A DNA stretch of 37,759 nt from Dehalococcoidia bacterium (lineage in GTDB: Bacteria; Chloroflexota; Dehalococcoidia; Lucifugimonadales; UBA3495), in assembly GCA_021295965.1 (NCBI GenBank), contig JAGWBI010000027.1, forward strand, positions 1 through 37,759, in the 5' to 3' direction. Position numbers and translations under genes: made by a program. Below the pieces are notes generated by a model, which was not told the origin of the DNA, made no database searches, and saw nothing but the letters and a program-made list of their open reading frames with translations. Position 1 is the first letter of the stretch. Each line of letters starts with the position of its first letter. Shown piece after piece: positions 15,530 to 23,787 of the stretch.

Positions 15530-16461
15530 ATGCAAAAGTACCTACTTCGACGGGGGCTGCTGGGGGTTCCATCTTCCTAGTGATGCGCATCTTGCCGGGC
15601 GACGTACTCACCGTCATGTTCGGGGAAGAGGGCACCTTGCAACTCAGCGAGGAAGACCGCCAGCGCATCATCGCCAGCCTGGGCCTGGACAAGCCAATCT
15701 ACCTGCAATACGTGGACTGGCTGAAGGACATCGTAACGCTGAAGTTGGGCCAGTCCTTCTGGCGCTCCAGCACGGTGATGGACCTCATCATTAATCGCGG
15801 TCCCATCACCCTGGAAATTGCCATCATCTCGGTGCTGTTATCGTGGATAATCGGCCTCCCGGTGGGAATACTGGCCGCGATGAAACGCAACAGCATTTTC
15901 GACTACGTCGGGCGGTTCTTCTCGATTCTGTTCCTGGCGATACCAAACTTCTGGTTAGGAACCGTCATCGTATTAACGCTGGTCTTAACGCTGGAGTGGA
16001 AAGCGCCGCTGGGGGTCATCAACATCTGGGAAGACCCCTGGGCAAACCTGCAAATTGTGTGGGGGCCGGCGCTGGTGCTGGGGCTGGGACAGGCGGCATA
16101 CGTCTGCCGAATGGCCCGGTCGGCGCTGCTGGAAACTATCCACGAGGACTACATCCGAACGGCCCGGGCCAAGGGACTGGCGGAACGTCTGGTCATCATG
16201 CGCCACGCCCTGCGCAACGCCATCATGCCGGTGATCACCCTGTCCGGCGTGTTGCTGGGCTTCCTGATTGGCGGCTCGGTAGCAGTGGAGCAGGCATTCG
16301 GAGTCCCCGGGTTGGGACGGACGCTGGTGGCGGCCTTCTTTGAACGGGACTACGTGGTGATCCAGAACCTGGTGCTGTTGTATGGCTTCGTATTCGTGCT
16401 GACCAATCTGCTGGTGGACATATCCTACGCCTGGATTGACCCGCGGATCCGGTACAGCTAA
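15530..16461 (+). CDS. DppB-like ABC permease, reading frame broken near the N-terminus
   Basis: The first ATG (15530, after GGAGATGGGGG) reads MQKYLLRRGLLGVPSS, the normal DppB/OppB start, then hits TAG at 15578-15580. From about 15571, the next frame continues IFLVMRILPGDVLTVMFG and runs unbroken to 16461. Compared with typical DppB, about 25 bases are missing inside the first membrane helix, which both shortens it and shifts the frame. The rest is complete, including five further membrane segments and the ATPase-coupling EAA loop (DYIRTARAKGLAERLVIM). The GTG (15580) or ATG (15583) overlapping the TAG could restart translation, giving a protein without helix 1. It is therefore a damaged gene or an assembly error. 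Confidence 0.8.
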
Positions 16462-16487
16462 CCCGGCAGGTGGAGAGGAGCGTAATC

Positions 16488-17405
16488 GTGGCACAGGAAA
16501 ATTCTGCAACAACTGCCGGCGAAGTCGTCCTTGAACAGGAGGCGCCCCGTAGCCAGGGCTGGTGGTGGGTTATCATCCACTTCTGCCAGCGCAACCCCAT
16601 GGGGGCCGTTTCGGGAGTGATGATCATTGTCATAGTGGCGGTCGCCATCTTGGCTCCCTGGGTCGCCACGCACCATCCCACCGATGAAGCGAACTTCCGC
16701 GCCTTGCGGCAAGAGCCCAGCGCCGCGCACTGGATGGGAACCGACGACATCGGGCGAGACCTGTACAGCAGGGTGGTGCACGGCGCCAGAATTTCGCTGT
16801 TCGTGGCGTTGGTGGCGGTGGTCGTGGGCGACTTCCTGGGCGCGGCCTGGGGAGTAGCAGCCGGTTATATCGGCGGGCGGTTCGACATCTACAGCCAGCG
16901 TTTCCTGGAGTTGATGATGTCATTCCCCACGCTGATATTGGCGATGATACTGGTGCTGGCCATGGGAGCCGGCGTCTGGACGGTGATTGTCGCCATCGGC
17001 ATCACGCGTATCCCCATCGCGGTGCGGGTGATCCGATCAGTGACCCTGAGCGTCAAGGAGTACGCCTACGTGGACGCCGCGCAGGCCATCGGCGCGTCCA
17101 GCACGCGGGTGATGGTACAGCACATCGCGCCCCAGTGCGTCGCGCCCTGGCTGGTGCTGGCAACGGCGCACCTGGGGTCGGTGATTATCCTGGAGGCGTC
17201 GCTGGGGTTCCTGGGCGTGGGCGTTCCCCTGCCGACCGCAACATGGGGCAATATGCTGGGCGGGCCGGTGGCCGCCGGACTGATCCCGCGCTGGTGGATG
17301 GTGATATTCCCCGGCCTCGCCATCACCATCACGGTTCTGGCGTTCAACCTGTTCGGCGACTCCATCCGCGACGCGCTGGACCCCAAGCTTCGGGGACGGA
17401 CCTAG
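16488..17405 (+). CDS. DppC-like ABC permease
   Basis: The 305-residue inner-membrane protein is the second permease of a peptide/nickel-type importer. An N-terminal cytoplasmic tail leads to membrane helix 1 (AVSGVMIIVIVAVAILAPWV). The DppC-specific periplasmic stretch HWMGTDDIGRDLYSRVVHG follows, then four or five more helices and the EAA loop YAYVDAAQAIGASSTRVM, which docks on the ATPase. The end (DSIRDALDPKLRG) is typical. I chose GTG 16488 because GGAGAGGAG lies 7 bases upstream; GTG 16470 is less likely. It follows the DppB-like gene by 26 bases. The DppD/DppF ATPases that normally follow are not in the window. Confidence 0.9.
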   Translation: MAQENSATTAGEVVLEQEAPRSQGWWWVIIHFCQRNPMGAVSGVMIIVIVAVAILAPWVATHHPTDEANFRALRQEPSAAHWMGTDDIGRDLYSRVVHGARISLFVALVAVVVGDFLGAAWGVAAGYIGGRFDIYSQRFLELMMSFPTLILAMILVLAMGAGVWTVIVAIGITRIPIAVRVIRSVTLSVKEYAYVDAAQAIGASSTRVMVQHIAPQCVAPWLVLATAHLGSVIILEASLGFLGVGVPLPTATWGNMLGGPVAAGLIPRWWMVIFPGLAITITVLAFNLFGDSIRDALDPKLRGRT

Positions 17406-17436
17406 TCCTGCCCGTTGCTGGAGATCATCGGTTAGA

Positions 17437-18756
17437 GTGGCACAAACCTCAGCTATCGAGCGGACCACCGGCAGTTGGCGCCGGTGGTTTCGCAATTATC
17501 GATTTTGGCTGGCGGTGGCGCTGCTCATCGTCATACTGTTGGTGGTTTGGGCGTACCGAGCTTTCCAGGTAGGGCCGCTGCTGTTTCCGCCCGCGGATGT
17601 CACCGCGAACCACAATATGTCGGAAGCGGCAGGCGACTGGCCCTCGATCAGGCGAAGCGCCAACGGCGCCGGATGGTCGCCGGGGCCAGCGCCGATGGCC
17701 CCGTTCACCACCCTTTGGGAAATTGAGACGCCCGGCGTGATGATGGCCAGCTCCGCCATCGTCGGAGACGCGGTCTTCATCACCACGGAAGACGGCATCG
17801 CGGCGGCCCTCTCAACCGAAAGCGGCGAGATTCTGTGGAGTTATGATGTGGAGGCGCCCTCGGACAGCGCGCCGGCGGTGGCGGGGGACACCGTCTATCT
17901 GGGGTCGCGGAACCATCGCATACTGGCCCTGGGTCAGCAAGACGGGCAGCTGCGATGGGAGCGCAACCTGGGCAATATTGTACTGGGGTCGGCCATAGTC
18001 GTGGATGGCACCGTGTACATCGGGTCAACCAACGGTGATCTGGAGGCCCTGGACGCGGCCACGGGCGAAACGCGTTGGTCCGTGCCGACCAGCGGCTGGG
18101 TGGTGGGACATCCGGCAACGGACGGATCGGTAGTGGCGGTCACGTCGCTGGGAGAGCGCTTCATCACAATAGACGCCGAGACGGGGCGGCGGCGGTTGGT
18201 GTTCTTTTCCGGCACGCCAGTGGTGGGCGGTCCGATCATCGCCGATGGGCGAGCCTATTTCGTCACCAATCGCGGCGGCGTATGGGCAATGGATACTGCC
18301 GCAGTAAGCCGTCCGTTCAGTCGCTTTGCCTACGTCGCCAAGTTCAATTTTTTCTATTGGCGGTTGCTGAAAACCCCGCCACAACAGACGGGCACCGCGT
18401 GGGTTGCCTCGGCCCAGGGGCGCGTCAAATACAGTCCCACCTACGCCGACGGCCGGCTGTTCGTCGTCAACGAGGACAACAAGGTAACCGCTTTTGACGA
18501 CGCCGGCGGCGACGAATTGTGGGAAACGCAGTTGGCAGAGGAAGTAATCACCGAACCGATGGCGGCAGGTGACGTCTTGATATTGGGTACGGTGGACGGC
18601 GCGCTCATCGCCCTGAATACCTCCGACGGAACTGAAGCGTGGCGGCATACTTTGGCGGGCAGCTGGCTGTCGGCGACCCCGGTGGTTTCCGGCGAGACGT
18701 TGTACGTTCCGACGGCGGACGGCCGGCTGCTGGCTTTGCGGGGGCAAACGCGGTAA
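17437..18756 (+). CDS. Membrane-anchored PQQ-type beta-propeller protein (BamB-like)
   Basis: The 439-residue protein has one membrane helix (about 24-45, FWLAVALLIVILLVVWAYRA) and then a beta-propeller outside the membrane. Blades repeat the pattern 'G-x-V-Y-x-G-x-x-x-G-x-l-x-A-L-x-x-x-x-G-x-x-x-W': for example DTVYLGSRNHRILALGQQDG, GTVYIGSTNGDLEALDAATG and DVLILGTVDGALIALNTSDG. Seven or eight blades fit the length. Such folds bind proteins or sugars, and in quinoprotein dehydrogenases bind PQQ. No dehydrogenase active-site residues are evident, so a scaffold or binding role is more likely. It starts 31 bases after the permease gene and probably shares its transcript. A link to the transporter is inferred from position only. 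Confidence 0.75.
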   Translation: MAQTSAIERTTGSWRRWFRNYRFWLAVALLIVILLVVWAYRAFQVGPLLFPPADVTANHNMSEAAGDWPSIRRSANGAGWSPGPAPMAPFTTLWEIETPGVMMASSAIVGDAVFITTEDGIAAALSTESGEILWSYDVEAPSDSAPAVAGDTVYLGSRNHRILALGQQDGQLRWERNLGNIVLGSAIVVDGTVYIGSTNGDLEALDAATGETRWSVPTSGWVVGHPATDGSVVAVTSLGERFITIDAETGRRRLVFFSGTPVVGGPIIADGRAYFVTNRGGVWAMDTAAVSRPFSRFAYVAKFNFFYWRLLKTPPQQTGTAWVASAQGRVKYSPTYADGRLFVVNEDNKVTAFDDAGGDELWETQLAEEVITEPMAAGDVLILGTVDGALIALNTSDGTEAWRHTLAGSWLSATPVVSGETLYVPTADGRLLALRGQTR

Positions 18757-18784
18757 CCAGCCAGTTGCACTGTCATGGGCGCGG

Positions 18785-18813
18785 TTGACGGTGTTTTTTG
18801 GCGTGCCTATACT
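18785..18813 (+). promoter_or_regulatory. Sigma-70-type promoter of the methyltransferase gene
   Basis: TTGACG at 18785-18790, a 17-base spacer and TATACT at 18808-18813. It lies 41 bases before ATG 18854, which argues against starting the protein at the earlier in-frame codon at 18785. Confidence 0.65.
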
Positions 18814-18853
18814 CGCCGCAGTTACAGACGACGGCGAGGATAACTCAGCAATT

Positions 18854-19678
18854 ATGACGCAAGCAGCCCCGCATCAGCGCGATCTGGCCGGCGAGTCCTG
18901 GGATCCCGGGCAATACCTCAAGTTTTCCGACCACCGGTTGAGGCCGGCGCTGGATCTGATGGGGCGCATTCCGCTGGAAAACCCCGAGGCGGTGTTTGAC
19001 TTGGGATGCGGGAGCGGGAACGTCACTCGCTTGCTGGCCGACCGGTGGCCCGATGCCGACGTGGCCGGCATGGACAACTCGCCGGAGATGCTGGCGCAGG
19101 CAGCGTCAACTGCTTCGCGAGTTCGGTGGTTGGAAGGCGATCTGGCGGACTGGCAACCGGATCGAACGCCCTCGATCCTGTATTCCAACGCGGTGATCCA
19201 ATGGGTGCCCGACCACCACGAGCTGGTGCCTCGCATTTGGGAGATGCTGCCGTCCGGCGGATGCCTGGCGGTGCAGGCTCCCCTGAGCTGGGATATGCGT
19301 TCGCATCAACTCATGCGAGAGACGCTGGATAACGGCGGCGCCGGAGGGGAAACCATCGGCAGTACGGAACTGCGGACGGCGGTGGGCAACCGCTGGGTGC
19401 AGGATCCCGATTTTTACTACGATATGCTGGCTCCCGACGCGGACCACCTGGACGTGTGGACGACGGAGTACCAGCACGTTTTGACCGGCGACGACGCGGT
19501 TTTGGAGTGGGTTACGGGGACCGGTCTGCGCCCGATTTTGAACGGTCTGGAAGACGGCGAACGGGAAGTTTATCTCGACGAATATCGGCGTCGCCTGAAC
19601 AACGAGTATCCCAAGCGAGCCGACGGGGTTACGCTCTATCCGTTCCGGCGGCTGTTTTTCGTGGCGGTACGCAAGTAA
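18854..19678 (+). CDS. tam: Trans-aconitate 2-methyltransferase-like SAM methyltransferase
   Basis: The 274-residue class I methyltransferase resembles Tam over its full length. It starts with SWDPGQYLKFSDHRLRPALD (the Tam W-[ND]-P-x-x-Y-x-x-F-x-x-x-R-x-x-P-x-x-x-L). The SAM loop is VFDLGCGSGNVTRLL, followed by GMDNSPEML, then ILYSNAVIQWVPDHHEL and QAPLSWDMRSHQLMRE. Tam methylates trans-aconitate, an inhibitor of aconitase that forms spontaneously from cis-aconitate. The enzyme is cytoplasmic. ATG 18854 lies just downstream of the promoter, with GAGGA 13 bases before it, a slightly long spacing. The next gene, an epimerase, begins 34 bases downstream and may be cotranscribed. Confidence 0.82.
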   Translation: MTQAAPHQRDLAGESWDPGQYLKFSDHRLRPALDLMGRIPLENPEAVFDLGCGSGNVTRLLADRWPDADVAGMDNSPEMLAQAASTASRVRWLEGDLADWQPDRTPSILYSNAVIQWVPDHHELVPRIWEMLPSGGCLAVQAPLSWDMRSHQLMRETLDNGGAGGETIGSTELRTAVGNRWVQDPDFYYDMLAPDADHLDVWTTEYQHVLTGDDAVLEWVTGTGLRPILNGLEDGEREVYLDEYRRRLNNEYPKRADGVTLYPFRRLFFVAVRK

Positions 19679-19712
19679 AACGGGCCGCCGACAACCAATT
19701 GGAGGTGCGATT

Positions 19713-20651
19713 ATGACGGTTCTGGTTCTAGGCGGGGCCGGTTTCATTGGCCCGCGGGTTATCCGCAAACTGGTGGAACGGGGCGAGGACGTGTACGCCT
19801 CGGACATCAACCCCATACCCGACATCCCGGGCGTTGACCGAGACGCCATCCGGACTTCGCGGGTGGACATCACCGAGTTCGAGCAGGTGGCCCACGCCAT
19901 CGTCGAATCCCAGCCCGACCGCATCATCAACCTGGCGTACCTGCTGGGCGGCGGCGAGGGCAACCCTCACCACCAGATGCGCCTGAACATCCTGGGCATG
20001 GATAACTGCTTTGAAGCCGGACGGTTGCTGGGGGTCAATCGCATCGTTTACGCCAGTTCGGTGGCAGTGAGCGGTCAGCAGTCCAATTTCGGCGACCGGG
20101 AAACCAACGAAGACGACGACACCCACGGGGACAGCCAGTACGCCACGCACAAGATATTCAACGAGTTCCAGGCCAAGATGTTCAACGAGAATTACGGCAT
20201 GAACATCACCGGGATCCGGCCGGCCAACGTGACCGGACCGGACAAGGTGCGCGGCTCCGTGGACCACGTGCGCTGCATAACGCTGCCGGCCCGGGGCGAA
20301 CCGGTGAGCTTCCCCTACCAGGATATGTGGCGGCTGCCCATCCACGTCGAGGACATCGCCGAGGCGTTCGTCCGTGTTTCCCTGGCGGACCGCAGCGAGC
20401 GCCAGGTGTACAACTCCGGCGGCACGCCCATCAGCCTGGGCGACCTGGCCGAGATGGTGCGAGGCTACCTGCCCGACGCCCAAATCTCCTTCGACAACGA
20501 GGGCGGGCGCGAGCATTCGGGCAACTACATGGTGGACAACAGCCGGCTGCTCACCGAGTTCGAGCTGTCCTACCCACCGTTCCAGCAGCGCGTGCTGGAG
20601 ATCATCAACGAGGTGCGCGCCGACGAGGGACTGCCCCTGGTTTCTGGCTGA
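19713..20651 (+). CDS. NAD-dependent epimerase/dehydratase (extended SDR)
   Basis: The 312-residue protein has a Rossmann start MTVLVLGGAGFIGPRVIRKL (G-x-x-G-x-x-G for NAD binding). The sequence YASSVAVSG contains the catalytic serine strand, and YATHKIFNE holds the active-site Y-x-x-x-K. A C-terminal substrate domain follows (PIHVEDIAEAFVRVSLADR, a typical extended-SDR strand). It probably acts on a nucleotide sugar or a small carbonyl compound in the cytoplasm; the exact substrate cannot be told. The start ATG is preceded by GGAGGTG. It converges with the large hypothetical gene at 20746, with a palindromic repeat between the two stops. Confidence 0.85.
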   Translation: MTVLVLGGAGFIGPRVIRKLVERGEDVYASDINPIPDIPGVDRDAIRTSRVDITEFEQVAHAIVESQPDRIINLAYLLGGGEGNPHHQMRLNILGMDNCFEAGRLLGVNRIVYASSVAVSGQQSNFGDRETNEDDDTHGDSQYATHKIFNEFQAKMFNENYGMNITGIRPANVTGPDKVRGSVDHVRCITLPARGEPVSFPYQDMWRLPIHVEDIAEAFVRVSLADRSERQVYNSGGTPISLGDLAEMVRGYLPDAQISFDNEGGREHSGNYMVDNSRLLTEFELSYPPFQQRVLEIINEVRADEGLPLVSG

Positions 20652-20691
20652 CAATGCAACCGAAGCGTTGCGGTCCAATCGGTTTTTGATG

Positions 20692-20719
20692 GTAGGGGCG
20701 AATGATCATTCGCCCCTGC
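20692..20719. repeat. Dispersed 28-base palindrome, copy 2
   Basis: GTAGGGGCGAATGA continues into TCATTCGCCCCTGC, a nearly perfect palindrome with one G-T type mismatch. It lies between two convergent stop codons (20651 and 20746), a good position for a two-way transcription stop. Confidence 0.85.
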
Positions 20720-20745
20720 GCTTGGACGGACAAAGTCACGCCGGA

Positions 20746-22305
20746 TCAGGAGCGATCGGTGGCGTATGGCAGGTGTTCGCCGATGTAACCGATGATGAAA
20801 TTGTCGGTCACATCGTCACGGTCGAAGTAGATTTGAAAGCCGCTGCTGGAACCTTGGTAAGTCAGGTGACGGGTGATCGTTACGTGGCGCCCCTGTTCTT
20901 GGTCGCTGAATGAGCGTTTTTCGCCGAAACGCGACATGGTGAAGTCCGACTCGCTATCGGCGTGTTTCCAACCCGGCAGATTCGTGAAGTAATTGTCCCA
21001 GGAACCTATGTTGCGACTTGGCGTGTTGTACCAGGATAGGGCCAGCCTGTTGATGGCATCCAGCGCCGCAACGATCTCCACACCGTTGGGGCGAGGCTTG
21101 CCGTAAGCAGCCAGAGGTTTCTCGCAATTGGTCAGAAAGCGCAGGCGAGGAAAGCGGTCCGGGTTGATGATGGCTTCCAGCACCGTAATCTCCCGGTTGT
21201 TGTCGATGATGGTCTCCGGCTTGGCCGGCTTGCTTTCATCGGGCCGGCTTTCCGCATCGTAGTTCTCGTATTGCGCGAGACGTTCCTGGAGTTCAGCAAT
21301 CGTTTTCTGCGCGTCGCCGAGTTGATCCTGCAGGAGATAGACACGCTGCTGCGCCGGCACGTCGGCGGCAGGGTCTTCCTCAGATTCAGTTGGCGGTGGC
21401 TCTGGGGGTTCCGCCACTGCCTCGGCCGCTTCTGCAACGTCCGTCAACGTTGAATCTGATTGCATCCTGGCCACGGATTCCAGCACGGTCAGTAAAGCCA
21501 CGGCATTGCGGCCCGCAGCGCCGTTGATGAACCGCTCCCGCTCCTCGTCCAACGACGTCCGGGCTTGCGCGGAGTCGGTTTCTGCCATCCGCAGGCGGTT
21601 GCCATCCTGGTCGGCATGGCGGAAAAACAGGGCGATCTTCGCGCGCACCCACGCCGCAAGTTGATGGTCGGGTAATTCTCGGCTGATGACCAGCTGTTCC
21701 AAGGGGTTTATGGCAACGACGGCAGCCCAATCGCCATGGGTGTCCGCCAACTCTTCAAACTCGGTTTCGCGTTGCCCATCGGCCGTGAGCACGACTGCCG
21801 CGTCGTGGATGGCAAACAGATCGTTGATGGCGGTCACTTCGCGGTCCCCGGGAGTGATGTTGCGGGAATGACCGCGCTCGCCTGCGACGGAGTCAACCGC
21901 CTTCTCCAGCCCAACGAAGCCCGCCTTGTCGTCCCAAGGCACCTGCTCGTTGGTCCATGTTTCGGGCGCCGAGGCCACGGAGAAGAGGTGTCCCCCCGAC
22001 TGTTCCGCGTCTGAGGAGGTGTATGTCATAACATAGCCAACGTACGGCTCCGCGGAGCCGGCGGGCTCGTAACTGACGCTGACCAACTGAACCTGCTTGA
22101 ACTCTCCAGTGCTGAGTTTGGCAATGCGGATGCTGAGGTCGTCATTCTGCCACTCCCGAACGCGTTCGGAACCACCCAGTTCACGGCGAGCCTGACCCTG
22201 GTAAGCGCCGGCGTGGGCGATTGCCCATTCCCGCGCCAACCGGTCTGCGGTTCGCAGTCGGTTCTGGCTGTTCAATATGATGGAATACTGCACTATGTTG
22301 GACAC
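20746..22305 (-). CDS. Uncharacterised 519-residue protein with central coiled coil
   Basis: I do not recognise the family with confidence. The N-terminal 290 residues are mixed alpha/beta without signal peptide or membrane helices. Residues about 300-325 are an acidic proline-rich linker (EPPEPPPTESEEDPA). A short coiled coil follows (RVYLLQDQLGDAQKTIAELQ, then ERLAQYENY). The C-terminal 160 residues form a distinct domain beginning ITVLEAIINPDRFPRLRFL, containing FGEKRSFSDQEQGRHVTITR and ending FQIYFDRDDVTDNFIIGYIG then EHLP. That ending resembles a domain I remember from other uncharacterised bacterial proteins, but I cannot name it. Start GTG 22305 has GAGGTG upstream. The gene stands alone, diverging from the flavin monooxygenase. 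Confidence 0.7.
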   Translation of the reverse strand: MSNIVQYSIILNSQNRLRTADRLAREWAIAHAGAYQGQARRELGGSERVREWQNDDLSIRIAKLSTGEFKQVQLVSVSYEPAGSAEPYVGYVMTYTSSDAEQSGGHLFSVASAPETWTNEQVPWDDKAGFVGLEKAVDSVAGERGHSRNITPGDREVTAINDLFAIHDAAVVLTADGQRETEFEELADTHGDWAAVVAINPLEQLVISRELPDHQLAAWVRAKIALFFRHADQDGNRLRMAETDSAQARTSLDEERERFINGAAGRNAVALLTVLESVARMQSDSTLTDVAEAAEAVAEPPEPPPTESEEDPAADVPAQQRVYLLQDQLGDAQKTIAELQERLAQYENYDAESRPDESKPAKPETIIDNNREITVLEAIINPDRFPRLRFLTNCEKPLAAYGKPRPNGVEIVAALDAINRLALSWYNTPSRNIGSWDNYFTNLPGWKHADSESDFTMSRFGEKRSFSDQEQGRHVTITRHLTYQGSSSGFQIYFDRDDVTDNFIIGYIGEHLPYATDRS

Positions 22306-22343
22306 GACCGCACCTCGACAGATGACACGGCTACAGACGGCTC

Positions 22344-22349
22344 ATTATA
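22344..22349 (-). promoter_or_regulatory. Candidate -10 element (TATAAT) for the 519-residue protein gene
   Basis: TATAAT on the minus strand, 38 bases before the GTG start, with no convincing -35. It lies back to back with the promoter at 22371-22399. Confidence 0.4.
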
Positions 22350-22370
22350 AACCCGTGCGAAACAGCCGGG

Positions 22371-22399
22371 TTGCCGCCGTTGGGCGTCGCCAATATAAT
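22371..22399 (+). promoter_or_regulatory. Sigma-70-type promoter of the flavin monooxygenase gene
   Basis: TTGCCG at 22371-22376, a 17-base spacer and a perfect TATAAT at 22394-22399. The leader to ATG 22523 is about 115 bases. Confidence 0.65.
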
Positions 22400-22522
22400 G
22401 CGGGCAAGAGAGTCAACATACCCATCCGGCGGCAGGCGCATCGCCGTTCCGAACCCGTGCGGCCCGCGTATCCACCCCGCCATGCCCATCCGCCTTTGGC
22501 GGACTGAGGAGGAGGCTTCCCA

Positions 22523-23695
22523 ATGGCGTTACCCGATCGTATGAAGTTTGGCATCTTTATGGGCCCGTTCCACCGGGCGGGTGAAAACCCGACGCTGGCG
22601 TTGGAACGGGACCTGGAACTGGTGCAGTGGCTGGACTATCTGGGCTTCGACGAGGCCTGGATTGGCGAGCACCACAGCGCCGGTTGGGAAATCATCTCCT
22701 CGCCGGAGATTTTCATCGGCGTCGCCGCCGACCGCACCAAGCACATCAAGCTCGGCACCGGCGTGGTCAGCCTGCCCTATCACCATCCCTTCATGGTCGC
22801 CAACTGGATGACCCAGCTGGACCACATGACCCGCGGCCGCGTGATGCTGGGCGTCGGCCCCGGCGCGCTGCCCGGCGATGCCTACATGATGGGCATTGAT
22901 CCCACCAAGCAGCGCATTCGCATGGACGAGGCCCTGGGCGTCATCATGCGCCTGTTCACCGAAAAGGAGCCCATCACCCACCAGAGCGACTGGTTCGAGC
23001 TGAATGAGGCCATGCTCCAACTGCGGCCCTACCAGACTCCCCACATGCCCATCTCGGTGGCCTCGGTGCAGACGCCATCCGGCGTTTCGCTGGCGGGCAA
23101 ACATGGCGCGTCGGTGTTGACCATCACCACGCCTCGCGACCCCAAGATGCCCCAGGGCCTGGAGCTGAGTGACCTGTGGGACATCTGTGAAGAATCGGCC
23201 GCCGAGCACAACCAGACCGTTGATCGCTTCGAGTGGCGCCTGGTCCTCCCGGTCCACCTTGCCGACACTCGCGAGGAAGCCTTCGAGCAGGCCCGCATCG
23301 GCGCGGGACGCTACCAGCGGGAGTATTTCGAGCACACCATGGGCCGGCCGCAGATCGTGGATGGCCCGCCCGATAAGATAATCGACGTGATGGCCGAGCG
23401 CGGCGCGTGGATCATCGGCACCCCCGACGACTGCATCGAAGGCATCAAGCGATTGGAGGAACGCAGCGGCGGCTTCGGCTCCTTCATGGTGCAGACGGTG
23501 GACTGGGCGGCGCGGGAACATATGCTCCACAGCTACGAGCTCATGGCCCGCCATGTGATGCCCCACTTCCAGGGCAGCGCCCAAGCCACTATCGACTCCA
23601 ACAAGTGGGCCTACGAGCGCCACGAAACCCTCCAGGCGGGGCGCACCAGGGCGCTGGACCGGGCTCGCGACGACTACGCCAACCGGAACGCCTAG
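22523..23695 (+). CDS. Luciferase-like (LLM class) flavin-dependent monooxygenase
   Basis: The 390-residue TIM-barrel protein belongs to the bacterial-luciferase superfamily, which uses reduced FMN or F420 to oxygenate or oxidise substrates. Features include MKFGIFMGPFHRAGENPTLA at the start, LGFDEAWIGEHHSAGWE (the E-H-H motif), IKLGTGVVSLPYHHPFMVAN, LDHMTRGRVMLGVGPGALP and WIIGTPDDCIEGIKRL. The length and the E-H-H/HPF pattern are close to limonene-monooxygenase-like and alkane-type members. The substrate is unknown; expanded families of such enzymes are reported in SAR202 Chloroflexota. The start has GAGGAGGAGG just upstream. It is transcribed alone, with a promoter before it and a hairpin terminator after it. 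Confidence 0.88.
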   Translation: MALPDRMKFGIFMGPFHRAGENPTLALERDLELVQWLDYLGFDEAWIGEHHSAGWEIISSPEIFIGVAADRTKHIKLGTGVVSLPYHHPFMVANWMTQLDHMTRGRVMLGVGPGALPGDAYMMGIDPTKQRIRMDEALGVIMRLFTEKEPITHQSDWFELNEAMLQLRPYQTPHMPISVASVQTPSGVSLAGKHGASVLTITTPRDPKMPQGLELSDLWDICEESAAEHNQTVDRFEWRLVLPVHLADTREEAFEQARIGAGRYQREYFEHTMGRPQIVDGPPDKIIDVMAERGAWIIGTPDDCIEGIKRLEERSGGFGSFMVQTVDWAAREHMLHSYELMARHVMPHFQGSAQATIDSNKWAYERHETLQAGRTRALDRARDDYANRNA

Positions 23696-23712
23696 CCGAC
23701 GCCGGCATAAGC

Positions 23713-23754
23713 AGGGCCGCCGGAATGCCTTTTTCAGCGGATTCCGGCGGCCCT
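23713..23754 (+). terminator. Hairpin terminator after the flavin monooxygenase gene
   Basis: AGGGCCGCCGGAAT and ATTCCGGCGGCCCT form a perfect 14-base-pair stem with a 14-base loop, starting 18 bases after the stop. Little T-run follows, so it may depend on stem strength alone. Confidence 0.65.
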
Positions 23755-23787
23755 ATTGTAAGTGCTGATCAAACCACGGGTGTCACC

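Noticed and set aside
22529-23623. 364-residue minus-strand open frame opposite the flavin monooxygenase
   Set aside because: Shadow frame rich in H, G and A. The plus-strand protein has clear luciferase-family motifs.
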